A stretch of DNA of 64,000 nucleotides. Origin: Rhodanobacter spathiphylli B39. GTDB lineage: Bacteria; Pseudomonadota; Gammaproteobacteria; Xanthomonadales; Rhodanobacteraceae. The stretch is taken from positions 310,001 through 374,000 of the forward strand of contig NZ_AJXT01000004.1 in assembly GCF_000264295.1 (NCBI RefSeq), in the 5' to 3' direction. Every line of letters starts with the position of its first letter. Position 1 is the stretch's first letter. A model generated the notes under the pieces. That model was not told the origin of the DNA. It made no database searches and saw only the letters and a list, made by a program, of their open reading frames with translations. This document shows, piece after piece, positions 11,703 to 20,105 of this stretch. Position numbers and translations under genes: made by a program.

Positions 11703-12685
11703 CCATCCATCGTCGCGAACACTGGCTCATTCCATCGCGCTCGGCATGGCTGCTCGCGCTGTTGCTGTTGCTGGCGCTGCCGCCAGCGGTCGAGGCGCAG
11801 AGCGCACCCGCCGCGTCGAGCAGCACGGCGCCCATGGCCATGCCGGCGATGCCCGGGATGGATCACGGCGAGATGCCGGGGATGGATCACCCAGCGGCGC
11901 CCATCGCTCCGACGGCGCCCGACATGCCGGCGATGGAGCCGCCGCCGACGCCGGGCATGCCCATGGCGCCGATGCAGGGCGGCCGCCCGCCTGCGGACGC
12001 ACGCAGCGGCGATTACTCCGACGGCATCGCCGCCAGCCCGATGCACGCGCACGGACGCACATCGTCTGGCCTGCTGCGGATCGATCAGCTGGAGGCCTTC
12101 CACGGCGACGAAGGCAACGGCCAGCGCTGGGAGATCCGGGGCTGGTACGGCAACGACAGCGACAAGCTGTGGCTGCGCAGCGAAGGCGTGCGCAGCGGCG
12201 GCAAGCTCGAGGACGGCGAACTGGAGCTGCTCTGGAACCACGCCACCAGCAGCTACTGGAGCCGCCAGCTGGGCGTCCGCCACGACATCGGCAAGGGCCC
12301 GGCACGCAGCTGGATCGCCGTTGGCGTGCAGGGGCTCGCGCCGTACTGGTTCGAGCTGGAGGCCAGCGGTTACGCAGGGGCCGGCGGGCGGACGGCCGCG
12401 CGCCTGCGCGTGGACTACGAGTTGCTGTTGACCCAGCGGCTGGTGCTGCAGCCGGAGCTGGAGGTGAACCTGTACGGCCGGCGCGATCCGCAGCGCCGGT
12501 TGGGTGAGGGCGTGTCCGACATCCAGTTCGGCCTGCGTTTGCGCTACGAGATCCGGCGGGAGTTTGCGCCCTATCTCGGAGTGAACTGGACACGTCGGGT
12601 CGGCGCGACCGCCGACTATGCGCGGCACGACCAGCGGGCGGTGCGGGAGTGGCAATGGCTGGCCGGGGTACGGTTCTGGTTCTGA
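11699..12685 (+). CDS. copB: Outer-membrane copper resistance protein CopB
   Basis: A 328-residue protein with a signal peptide (LLALLLLLALPPAVEA) and a Met/His/Pro-rich segment (repeats of PGMDHGEM, PMAPM; about 35-100). These are followed by the CopB/PcoB beta-barrel domain, from LLRIDQLEAF to the end, with the closing strand AGVRFWF. The terminal Phe is the usual outer-membrane assembly signal. Its start lies within the copA stop. CopB sequesters or exports copper at the outer membrane together with CopA. The structured repeat 12686-12826 begins at the base after the stop codon. Confidence 0.95.
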   Translation: MTIHRREHWLIPSRSAWLLALLLLLALPPAVEAQSAPAASSSTAPMAMPAMPGMDHGEMPGMDHPAAPIAPTAPDMPAMEPPPTPGMPMAPMQGGRPPADARSGDYSDGIAASPMHAHGRTSSGLLRIDQLEAFHGDEGNGQRWEIRGWYGNDSDKLWLRSEGVRSGGKLEDGELELLWNHATSSYWSRQLGVRHDIGKGPARSWIAVGVQGLAPYWFELEASGYAGAGGRTAARLRVDYELLLTQRLVLQPELEVNLYGRRDPQRRLGEGVSDIQFGLRLRYEIRREFAPYLGVNWTRRVGATADYARHDQRAVREWQWLAGVRFWF

Positions 12686-12826
12686 GAGGTTGTGAGTTTT
12701 CAACCTCGAAGCCCGGCCACGGATGGCCGGACGGGAATCGGTCACGCAAGTGACTGATTCACGTGAGCACGTCCGGGCATGTACCGGACGTGCGATGGAA
12801 GAAAACCACAGGAAGTGGTTTTCTTC
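12686..12826 (+). repeat. Multi-stem intergenic repeat, copy 1 (3' side of copB)
   Basis: A 141-base element starting immediately after the copB stop. It folds into five consecutive stems: A GAGGTTG/CAACCTC (12686-12707), B CCGGCC/GGCCGG (about 12713-12730), C an interrupted 14-bp stem closed by a GCAA tetraloop (12731-12764), D GCACGTCCGG/CCGGACGTGC with a 7-base loop (12767-12793), and E a perfect 12-bp stem GAAGAAAACCAC/GTGGTTTTCTTC (12798-12826). It aligns over its whole length with 42138-42280 (16 substitutions and 2 single-base gaps by my count, about 87% identity). Several differences are paired so that stems C and D are preserved. A structured 3'UTR RNA or a REP-like mobile repeat is likely. 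Confidence 0.85.
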
Positions 12827-12851
12827 CCAGGTTCCGAGATCGCGTATCGTC

Positions 12852-12911
12852 AGGGTGAGTCGACCCTTGTGGTCCGGTTGACGTATAACGACATGGCACG
12901 CGTGGCGTGCC
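12852..12911. other. Two short dyads in the gap before the propeller-GGDEF gene
   Basis: AGGGT-N6-ACCCT (12852-12867) and GGCACGC-GTG-GCGTGCC (12895-12911) lie upstream of the start at 12947, with a TTGACG hexamer between them. They could be operators or a leader hairpin. I see no convincing -10 box at the right spacing. Confidence 0.35.
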
Positions 12912-12946
12912 CTCGATGAACCCAACGGCAGGCGAGCTTGCAACTG

Positions 12947-15871
12947 ATGCGACGGAGACGGACCTCACCGGGGTGGAGCCAACGCTGCGTGCTGCTGATG
13001 GCCGCGCTGCTCTCGCTGTTCAGCCTGTCCGCGTCGGCCCAGCAGTATTCGCTGACCACCTACGACCGCAAGTCGGGTCTGGAAAGCCAGGCGATCAACG
13101 TGTTGTTGCAGGACCGGCGCGGCTTCGTCTGGGCCGGCACCGAGATGGGCCTGTACCGGTTCGACGGCGGCAGCTTCGAGCGCATGGGTGCGGCGCAGGG
13201 CTTTGCCCGGGGCGAGTACGTCACCGCGATGGTGCAGAACCCGCGCATCGGCCAGCTGTGGGTGGCCACCCAGTCCGGTCTGCGCGTCGGTGACGGCCTG
13301 CACTTCCGCAAGGTGGAGCCGGCGGGACAACCGCTGGTGGTCGACGTGGGCCGGCAGATGGTCGCGCTGGATGACGGACGGCTGCTGCTGGTGAAGAACG
13401 ACCGGCTGATGGTGCTTTCCGGCGGCGGGCAGGGCTGGCAGCTGCGGCCGATGTTCGACGAGGCGCAACTCGCCGCCGTGCCGCAGCTGCGCCGGATCAC
13501 CGTGATCCACGCCACGCCTGGCCGCCTGTGGATCGGCTGCGACGGTTCGCTGTGCAGTGTCGATGACGCGGGCAAGGTGACGGTGCACGGAGAGGCCGAG
13601 GGCGTGCCCCGCGACAGCTGGACCGGCCTGCTGCTGGACAGCCACGGCAGCCTGTGGCTGCGCGGCGTGCACCACCTGCGCGAGCTGCCGGCCGGCGCCA
13701 CCCGCTTCCTTCCGCGCGACCTGCCGGCGGCCGACATGGGCGTGGTGAGCGACAACGAGATCCTGGTGGAAGATGCACGGGGCCGCGTGCTGACGCCGAC
13801 CAATCGCGGCCTGGCACGCTGGGAAGGAACGGCCTGGACCCTGATGGACAGCGCCAACGGCCTGCCCGACATCGAGATCACCGCCCTGTTGTTCGACAGC
13901 CACGGCACCCTGTGGCTGGGCACCTACGGTCGCGGCATCTCGCGCTGGAACGGCTATGGACTGGTCGAGGGCTGGGGCCGCGGGCAGGGTTTCGAGAGCG
14001 TGCCGAACTGGTCGATCCTGCGCTTCGATGCGCAGCACATCTGGTTCGCCAACGAACTCGGCGGCAGCGTGCTGTCCGACGGCCAGACCCGTCTGCAGCC
14101 GTGGCCGATCCGCTTCGATCCGGCGCCGCGACAGATCCTCAGCCTTGCCCGCGCCAACGACGGCGCGATCTGGGCCGGCCTGTACGACCGCCGCGTGCTG
14201 CGCTACGACCCGGCCAGCCAGCGCACCACGCTGGCGGCCGAATTGCCCGCGTTCGTGAAGTTCCTGCATTTCGATCGGCAGGGCCGGCTGTGGATCGCCA
14301 CCGTCAACGGCATCTACCGCATCGATCACGTCGACGCGCCGGCCGTGCGCATACCGGCGACGCAGACCACCGACCAGCAGTGCTCGGATATCACCGAGAC
14401 CGCCGACGGAACCTTGTGGTTTGCCTGCAACGCCGGACTGCTGCGCTTTGCCGGCGGGCAGTGGACACGCATGGACACCGGCAGCACGAGCATCGCCTCG
14501 GGCTTCAGCGCGGTGGCAGTGGGCACCGATGGCAGCCTGTGGCTGGGCGCGAACGAGCCCGGGTTGTTCCACGCCGCGGTGAGCGGCAGCCGGCTGTCGC
14601 TCACGCGCATCGTCGATACCTGGCTGGACAACACGCTGGTGTACTTCGTGCGCCGCGACCATCGGGGCTGGATCTGGGTGGGCGGCAGCGGCGGCGTGGA
14701 TGTGTACGACGGCGCGCGCTGGACGCACTTGTCGCAAGCCGATGGCCTGCTGTGGGACGAGACCAGCCAGAACGGATTCTTCGAGGATCGCGATGGCTCG
14801 ATCTGGATCGCCACGGCGATCGGCGCCAGCCACATCCTGCAGCCGCAAGCCATGCTGGCCTATCAGCCCGGCAAGGTCCTGATCACCTCGGTGATGCAGG
14901 GATCGGCGCCGGTGAAACCCGGCGACAGCATCCGTCTCGGCGGCCGGCACGCCGCGTTGACCGTGCACTACGCGCTGCTGGGGAAATCCTCGGGCGGCCA
15001 GCCGCGCTATCGGTATCGGCTGCAGGATTCGGAGTGGATCGAAACCGGCGCGAACGTGATCAATCTCGCCGGCCTGCCGTCCGGCGACTACCGCCTCGAG
15101 ATCGAGGCGATCGACGACGACCACCGGACCGTCTCGCCGCCCGCCCAATTCGATTTCGGCGTGCCGCCGCCGTGGTGGCTGAGCTGGTGGGTCGGCCTGC
15201 TGGCGGTCTCGCTGCTGGCCTTGCTGATGGCGCTCAGCTGGCGCTGGCGTTCGCGCCGCCTGCGGCGGCACAACCGCCGGCTGGAAGCGATGGTCGCCGA
15301 TCGCACCGTCGAACTCACCGAGGAGAAGCGCGAGCTGGAACGGGCCCGGGCCGAGCTGTACCACCAGGCCACCCATGACAGCCTCACCGGCATGCACAAT
15401 CGGCGGGCGATCCTCGACCAGCTGGCGGCGCTGCTGGAACCGGGCCAGCGTCCGCTGCCCGGGCTCGCCGTGGGGCTGATCGATGCGGATCACTTCAAGC
15501 GCATCAACGACACCCTGGGCCACCAGGCCGGCGACGCCGCGTTGCTGGCGATCGCCCGTCACCTGCAGTTGCACGTGCGCGGTGACGACCGGCTGGGACG
15601 CTACGGTGGCGAGGAGATCCTGCTGCTGTTGCCCGGCATCGATCGCCCGCATGCCGAGCAGCGCATGCGCGACATCCAGACCGCGGTGAGCGCGGTGCCG
15701 CACCACTGGAACGGGCACGCGTTTGCGGTGACGCTCAGCATCGGCATGGTCTGGATCGGCGCCGACGCGACTTCGGTCGAGGACCTGATCCGGCGCGCCG
15801 ATGCGGCGCTGTACCAGGCCAAGAGCGGCGGTCGCGATCGCGTCGTGGTCGAGGCAGCTGGCGCCGACTGA
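12947..15871 (+). CDS. Membrane-anchored diguanylate cyclase with two-component-regulator propeller
   Basis: A 974-residue sensor. A signal peptide ends at SASAQQ. A periplasmic region then carries repeated propeller blades (recurring RRGFVWAGTEMGLYRF, SHGTLWLGTYGRGISRW and DGSIWIATAIGASH-like units), a Y_Y_Y-type Ig domain (about 655-740), one transmembrane helix (SWWVGLLAVSLLALLMAL), a short coiled coil and a GGDEF domain (about 805-970). The active-site loop is GGEEI (near 888), and RGDD upstream fits the RxxD inhibitory site, so a product-regulated c-di-GMP synthase is expected. ATG 12947 is preferred over the TTG at 12938. It lies downstream of copLAB and is separated by the structured repeat; a functional link to copper is unproven. 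Confidence 0.93.
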   Translation: MRRRRTSPGWSQRCVLLMAALLSLFSLSASAQQYSLTTYDRKSGLESQAINVLLQDRRGFVWAGTEMGLYRFDGGSFERMGAAQGFARGEYVTAMVQNPRIGQLWVATQSGLRVGDGLHFRKVEPAGQPLVVDVGRQMVALDDGRLLLVKNDRLMVLSGGGQGWQLRPMFDEAQLAAVPQLRRITVIHATPGRLWIGCDGSLCSVDDAGKVTVHGEAEGVPRDSWTGLLLDSHGSLWLRGVHHLRELPAGATRFLPRDLPAADMGVVSDNEILVEDARGRVLTPTNRGLARWEGTAWTLMDSANGLPDIEITALLFDSHGTLWLGTYGRGISRWNGYGLVEGWGRGQGFESVPNWSILRFDAQHIWFANELGGSVLSDGQTRLQPWPIRFDPAPRQILSLARANDGAIWAGLYDRRVLRYDPASQRTTLAAELPAFVKFLHFDRQGRLWIATVNGIYRIDHVDAPAVRIPATQTTDQQCSDITETADGTLWFACNAGLLRFAGGQWTRMDTGSTSIASGFSAVAVGTDGSLWLGANEPGLFHAAVSGSRLSLTRIVDTWLDNTLVYFVRRDHRGWIWVGGSGGVDVYDGARWTHLSQADGLLWDETSQNGFFEDRDGSIWIATAIGASHILQPQAMLAYQPGKVLITSVMQGSAPVKPGDSIRLGGRHAALTVHYALLGKSSGGQPRYRYRLQDSEWIETGANVINLAGLPSGDYRLEIEAIDDDHRTVSPPAQFDFGVPPPWWLSWWVGLLAVSLLALLMALSWRWRSRRLRRHNRRLEAMVADRTVELTEEKRELERARAELYHQATHDSLTGMHNRRAILDQLAALLEPGQRPLPGLAVGLIDADHFKRINDTLGHQAGDAALLAIARHLQLHVRGDDRLGRYGGEEILLLLPGIDRPHAEQRMRDIQTAVSAVPHHWNGHAFAVTLSIGMVWIGADATSVEDLIRRADAALYQAKSGGRDRVVVEAAGAD

Positions 15872-15874
15872 CGG

Positions 15875-16834
15875 TCAGTCGATGATGTTGTGGCTTTCGG
15901 CGGTACCCAGCAGCTCGGCCTGTTCCGGCATGCGCCGGCGCCGATGCAGCAGCGGGTGCATGAACACCGCGGCCAGGATCACCGCCACGCCGGCGTAGAA
16001 CCAGTGATCCAGCTCGTGCTGCTCGCCCAGCAGCACGATCGCCAGCACGATCGCGTAGACCGGTTCCAGGTTGGTCACCATCTGCGTGCCGAACGCGCTC
16101 ATGTGGCGCAGCGCCACCAGCGCCAGCGCGAACGGCAGCAGGGTGCAGCCGAACGACAGCGCCAGCAACAGCAGCGCGTCGTGCAGGCCCGGCAGCACGA
16201 AGGCCGGCCCGACGTGCGGCAGCAGCGGCGCCAGCAGGGCGAGGAACACGGTGCCGGTGCCCAGCTCGATGAAGGTCACCGTGAGCGGATCGCCGTGTTC
16301 GACCAGGCGCTTGTTGAGCGAACCGAAGAACGCCACGAACAGCGCCGACAGCACGCCCACCGCAATTCCAGCGCGCATGTCGTGCGGCACGCCGCCCACC
16401 ACCATCACCACGCCCGGCACCACCGCCACGCCGATCAGCAGTTCGCGCGGGTCGAACCTGCGCCGGGCGATCCATGGCTCGATGAAGGCCAGGAACACCG
16501 GGCCCAGCGCGATGCAGGTGGCGCCCACCGAGGCGTTCGAAAGCTTGATCGCCGCGTAGAAACTCAGCCAGTGCAGCGACACCAGCACGCCGATGCCGGC
16601 ATACGCCCAGATCAGCCGCGCCGGCATCGCGCGCAAGCCGCGCCAGACCCGGGGCACCAGCAGCAGCGCCAGCGTGACCAGGGCCATCCGCCACAACACC
16701 AGGGGCAGGGCCGGCAAGGTGATCAGCTTGCCCAGGATCGCGGTGAAGCCCCACAGCAACACGCAGAAGTGAATCTGCAGACGGGCCTGGCTGACGGGTT
16801 GCATGGGTATTCGCAGGGAAGGGCGGTGCGACAT
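15875..16834 (-). CDS. EamA/DMT family transporter
   Basis: A 319-residue inner-membrane protein with ten hydrophobic segments arranged as two EamA repeats (about 15-140 and 150-290). Typical phrases are LLWGFTAILGKL at the first helix and TNLEPVYAIVLAIVLLGE in helix nine. Family members export amino acids or other small metabolites, or import them; the substrate is not predictable. Starts at 16834 or at the internal Met (16804) are both possible, as neither has a clear ribosome site. It is convergent with the GGDEF gene (three bases apart). Confidence 0.88.
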   Translation of the reverse strand: MSHRPSLRIPMQPVSQARLQIHFCVLLWGFTAILGKLITLPALPLVLWRMALVTLALLLVPRVWRGLRAMPARLIWAYAGIGVLVSLHWLSFYAAIKLSNASVGATCIALGPVFLAFIEPWIARRRFDPRELLIGVAVVPGVVMVVGGVPHDMRAGIAVGVLSALFVAFFGSLNKRLVEHGDPLTVTFIELGTGTVFLALLAPLLPHVGPAFVLPGLHDALLLLALSFGCTLLPFALALVALRHMSAFGTQMVTNLEPVYAIVLAIVLLGEQHELDHWFYAGVAVILAAVFMHPLLHRRRRMPEQAELLGTAESHNIID

Positions 16835-16976
16835 TCTAGCGTCCGCATCGGGGCAGGCGGATTCTTACAAGGCGCGTGCAATGGCCGGTTTGGCCAGGCC
16901 TGTCGTTGCGGCGCGGTTTGAGTTTGCCTGCGGCTGTGGCAGATTGCCCCCACTTGCCTTGCGCCGGGGGAATCGC

Positions 16977-17771
16977 ATGTCACGTAACCGTTCTGCCTTG
17001 ATGGCGCTGTTGCTGCTGGGAGTGCTGCAGGTTCTCGCCGGATGCTCGAAGAAGCAGGAAGTCTCGCCGGCCCCGATCAGCGGTGAAAGCTCGAAGGCCG
17101 GCGCGATGCTGGCCTACGAGCATGTGCTGCGGATCAGGTTGCCCGGCGCCGAGATCGCCGGTCGCCTGGCGGCGGCCCGGCAGGCCTGTGAGACGGCCCG
17201 CTTCGGCGCCTGCAATGTGTTGCGCATCGAGCAGGCCGAACACGATGCCGAACTTGTCGTGCGGATCGTTCCGGAAGGCGTCGAACCGATGGCGAAGCTG
17301 GCCGCGCAGGGCGGCAGCATCGGATTCCGGCAGACCACGGCGGAGGATCTCGCTGATGCCGTCAACGACAACCAGCGTCAGCGCGAATTGCTCGAGAAGC
17401 ATGGACGGCACCTGGCGGAACTGGCGGCACGCAAGGACATCGCCGTTGCCGATCTGATTGCGCTCAGCCACGAGCAGGCTTCGGTGGAGAGCCTGCTGCA
17501 ATCGCTGCAGGCCGTGGCCGCCAACCAGCAACGCCGGCTGGATACCAATCGGCTCGAACTGCATTTCCGCGATGCCGGCACCTACTCGCGCAGCGGGCGT
17601 ATCGGCGATGGTTTTTCCAGCCTGCTCGACGAAGCCACCGAGGGCGTGACCGATGCCCTGGGTTTGCTGGGCTATGGCCTGCCATTCCTGCTGCTGGCCT
17701 TCCCGCTGGCGCTGCTGTGGCGTCGGTTGTGGCGGCGGTTTACCCGCCGCGGATCAACGCAGGAGCGTTGA
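16977..17771 (+). CDS. DUF4349-like lipoprotein with C-terminal membrane helix
   Basis: A 264-residue protein. The signal ends in the lipobox LAGC (Cys near 22). The central part has the DUF4349 layout: a small alpha/beta domain (about 40-125), then a long helical hairpin (about 128-190, NDNQRQRELLEKHGRHLAEL...ASVESLLQSLQAV), a beta segment (RLELHFRDAG) and a terminal transmembrane helix (GYGLPFLLLAFPLALLW) with a basic tail. GGGGG lies just upstream of ATG 16977. The role is unknown. The fold resembles proteins that span periplasm and inner membrane, so a lipid anchor plus a helix at the other end is unusual. Confidence 0.75.
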   Translation: MSRNRSALMALLLLGVLQVLAGCSKKQEVSPAPISGESSKAGAMLAYEHVLRIRLPGAEIAGRLAAARQACETARFGACNVLRIEQAEHDAELVVRIVPEGVEPMAKLAAQGGSIGFRQTTAEDLADAVNDNQRQRELLEKHGRHLAELAARKDIAVADLIALSHEQASVESLLQSLQAVAANQQRRLDTNRLELHFRDAGTYSRSGRIGDGFSSLLDEATEGVTDALGLLGYGLPFLLLAFPLALLWRRLWRRFTRRGSTQER

Positions 17772-17812
17772 CGAGGCGTCGCCTGGCCATTGGCGCCGGG
17801 CCGACGCAGCGC

Positions 17813-19975
17813 TTACTTCTTCGACCCCGGCTTGCCCGCCGGCATCATCTTGCCCGAGCTGCGCAACTGCTGCAGCACCGTGCGGCAGGTGTTCTCGCCG
17901 TTGTCGTCATGGCTGGGCGCGACCAGGGCGAGCAGGGCGGCAGCCGGCGCCGCGACCACGCTCAACGCCACCGCGCCGGCGCCGCGGGCGATCAGCGGGC
18001 CGGGATGCACGCCGACGTTGGGGTTCTTCAGCGTGCCGTTGACGTACAGCGGCGAGCGCAGCGAGAACACGCGGAAGCCCTTGGTATGGGGCGTCACGTC
18101 CAGGTCGAGCTTCTCGCTGGCCAGGTTCACCGTGCCGGTCACGTTGACCACCGCGTCGTCGGTGTCGAACACGAACAGGCGCATGTCGAACAGGCCGTTG
18201 CTCGCAGCCATGTCGGCGGCGGCGCAATTGATCTCCACGGTCTTGTCGCCGAACAGCTTGCCGATGATGATGTTGCCGACGTTGAGGCCGGCGGTTTCCA
18301 GCAGGGTCTTGCTGATCGCGCCGTCGTTCATCAGCAGCTTCAACTCGCCGTCCGCGCTGCCGAGCAGGGCGGCGATGGAATTGCCCTGGGCGCTGAGGTC
18401 GGCGTCGCCGTTGATCTCGCCGAAGCTGGTGTGCATCGGCTCGAAGGCGGGGAACAACTGCTTGAGCTTGAGGTGGCGCGCGTCGAGTTTCAGCAGGCCG
18501 CGCATCGGCGTGCGGCTGCCGTCCAGGGTGATGTTGCTGCGCACCTTGCCGCCGGCCACGCCGAAGCTGAGCGGGTCCAGGTACAGCGCGCCGTTGTTCA
18601 TCACCAGGTGGGTGGCCAGCGAGTCGATCGGCAGCGCCTCGCCATGCACGATGCGCTCGCTGCTGAAGTTCACGTCGGCGTCCATCGCCTGCCAGCGTTC
18701 GGTGCGGAACGGTGCGACCGGCAACAGTTTGTCGGCCGGCTGGGCGGGGCGATCATCGGCGGGCGCGGCCTTCGAACTGCCGCCGATCAGCGGCGCGAGG
18801 TCGGCGAACTGCAGCAGCTTCGAATGCAGCGTGCCGGTGAGTTTGGGGCGCTTGCCGCCGGTGACGAACAGCAGGTCGCCGGACAGGTCGCTGCCGCCGA
18901 CCCGGCCGCGGAAATCCTGATAGTGATAGCGGCTGCCGTTGCGGCGCAGCTCGGCGCCAAGATGGCCCTCGGTCGCGTACGGCGGGGTGTCCGGCAGGGT
19001 GACGCCGGTGAGCGGATACAGCTTGGCCATGCTGGAGCCGGAGAACCACAGCTGCACGTCCAGCGCGCCCAGGTGCAACGGATCGGTCAGGGTGCCGACC
19101 AGCGCGATATGCGTGTCGCCCAGGTTCACGTCGGCCTGCACGGGGAATGGCCGACGGGTGTCCTGCAGGGCGAGCACGGCGCCGGTCTTGCCGTGGCCCT
19201 TCAGCGGATTGCCCTGGTAGCTGCCCTCGGCGGTCCAGCCGAACTGGTAGGTGATCGCGCTGTCCGGGCGGTGCTGGCGGTCGGCGGCCTGGTTGTTTGC
19301 GCCGTCCGGCGCAGCCTTGGACGTGCTCTCGGGCAAGGCCTTGCCCACGGCCTTGCTGGCCTGCTCGCGGGCGTCGGCGGTCTGCTGCGCCACGATCTGG
19401 TCATAGGGGATCGCCCCCTGCAGCGGTTCGATGGTGGCCTCGAGCCGGGTGCGGCTCGGCGCGTCGTCCAGGCTCAGCTGGCCCCGGTCGAAGCCGACCG
19501 TGCCCACGTCCAGCGTCCAGCTCGACGGTGGCTGGTTCCGGGGAAAACTGAAGTCCCAGCTGGCGCGGCCCTGCTTGTCGCGCTCCAGGTCCACGCTGGG
19601 CTGCACCAGTTGCAGCGACGGCACCTCGATGCGATGGGCGATCAGCGGCAGCGGCGAAAGCCGGAAACGCAGCGCCTGCAGTCGGGCGAACTGCGGCTGC
19701 TGCGCCCACGGGGGATTGGCGATGCTGATGTCGCGTGCGGTGAACTCGGGCCATGGCAGCAGCGAGGCCAGCCCGCTGCCGTTGCGGTCGCGCCGCCAGT
19801 CGACGGTGAGGTCGCCGTTGATCGCGAATGGGCGTCCGATCGCCTTGCTCACCTTGTCGCTGATGAACGGGCGCATCCGGTTCCAGTCGAAGGTCGCGAT
19901 CACCACGACCAGGATCAGCACGACAGCCAGCACGACTCCCACGATCCATGCGAGGACTTTGCGGCTGCGCTTCAT
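17813..19975 (-). CDS. AsmA family protein
   Basis: A 720-residue envelope protein with a single N-terminal helix (VLAWIVGVVLAVVLILVVVI) and then a long periplasmic body. The AsmA N-terminal domain includes the conserved FDWNRMRPFISDKVSKAIGRPFAI start. The C-terminal half ends in the AsmA_2-like region with SADGELKLLMNDGAISK and ETAGLNVGNIIIGKLFGDKTVEINC. Proteins of this class form bridge-like tubes implicated in phospholipid transport and outer-membrane homeostasis. It is longer than E. coli AsmA (617 residues). It is convergent with the DUF4349 gene and monocistronic as far as can be seen. Confidence 0.92.
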   Translation of the reverse strand: MKRSRKVLAWIVGVVLAVVLILVVVIATFDWNRMRPFISDKVSKAIGRPFAINGDLTVDWRRDRNGSGLASLLPWPEFTARDISIANPPWAQQPQFARLQALRFRLSPLPLIAHRIEVPSLQLVQPSVDLERDKQGRASWDFSFPRNQPPSSWTLDVGTVGFDRGQLSLDDAPSRTRLEATIEPLQGAIPYDQIVAQQTADAREQASKAVGKALPESTSKAAPDGANNQAADRQHRPDSAITYQFGWTAEGSYQGNPLKGHGKTGAVLALQDTRRPFPVQADVNLGDTHIALVGTLTDPLHLGALDVQLWFSGSSMAKLYPLTGVTLPDTPPYATEGHLGAELRRNGSRYHYQDFRGRVGGSDLSGDLLFVTGGKRPKLTGTLHSKLLQFADLAPLIGGSSKAAPADDRPAQPADKLLPVAPFRTERWQAMDADVNFSSERIVHGEALPIDSLATHLVMNNGALYLDPLSFGVAGGKVRSNITLDGSRTPMRGLLKLDARHLKLKQLFPAFEPMHTSFGEINGDADLSAQGNSIAALLGSADGELKLLMNDGAISKTLLETAGLNVGNIIIGKLFGDKTVEINCAAADMAASNGLFDMRLFVFDTDDAVVNVTGTVNLASEKLDLDVTPHTKGFRVFSLRSPLYVNGTLKNPNVGVHPGPLIARGAGAVALSVVAAPAAALLALVAPSHDDNGENTCRTVLQQLRSSGKMMPAGKPGSKK

Positions 19976-20105
19976 GCTGATCTCCTGTCACGGGGTCGCG
20001 AAGTCCATCCATAGCCCCCCGCGTGACAAGATTTCGTGGTGAAGTCCCCGCCGGCGTCAGCGGGGATTCATCCGGGCAGCGGCCTTGAGTGCGCCCGCCC
20101 TGGCT

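Noticed and set aside
12759-12968. Similar reverse-strand open frames at 12759-12968 and 42022-42468 suggesting a repeated small gene
   Set aside because: The shared peptide is only the translation of the structured repeat; substitutions keep stems rather than codons, and there is no ribosome site.
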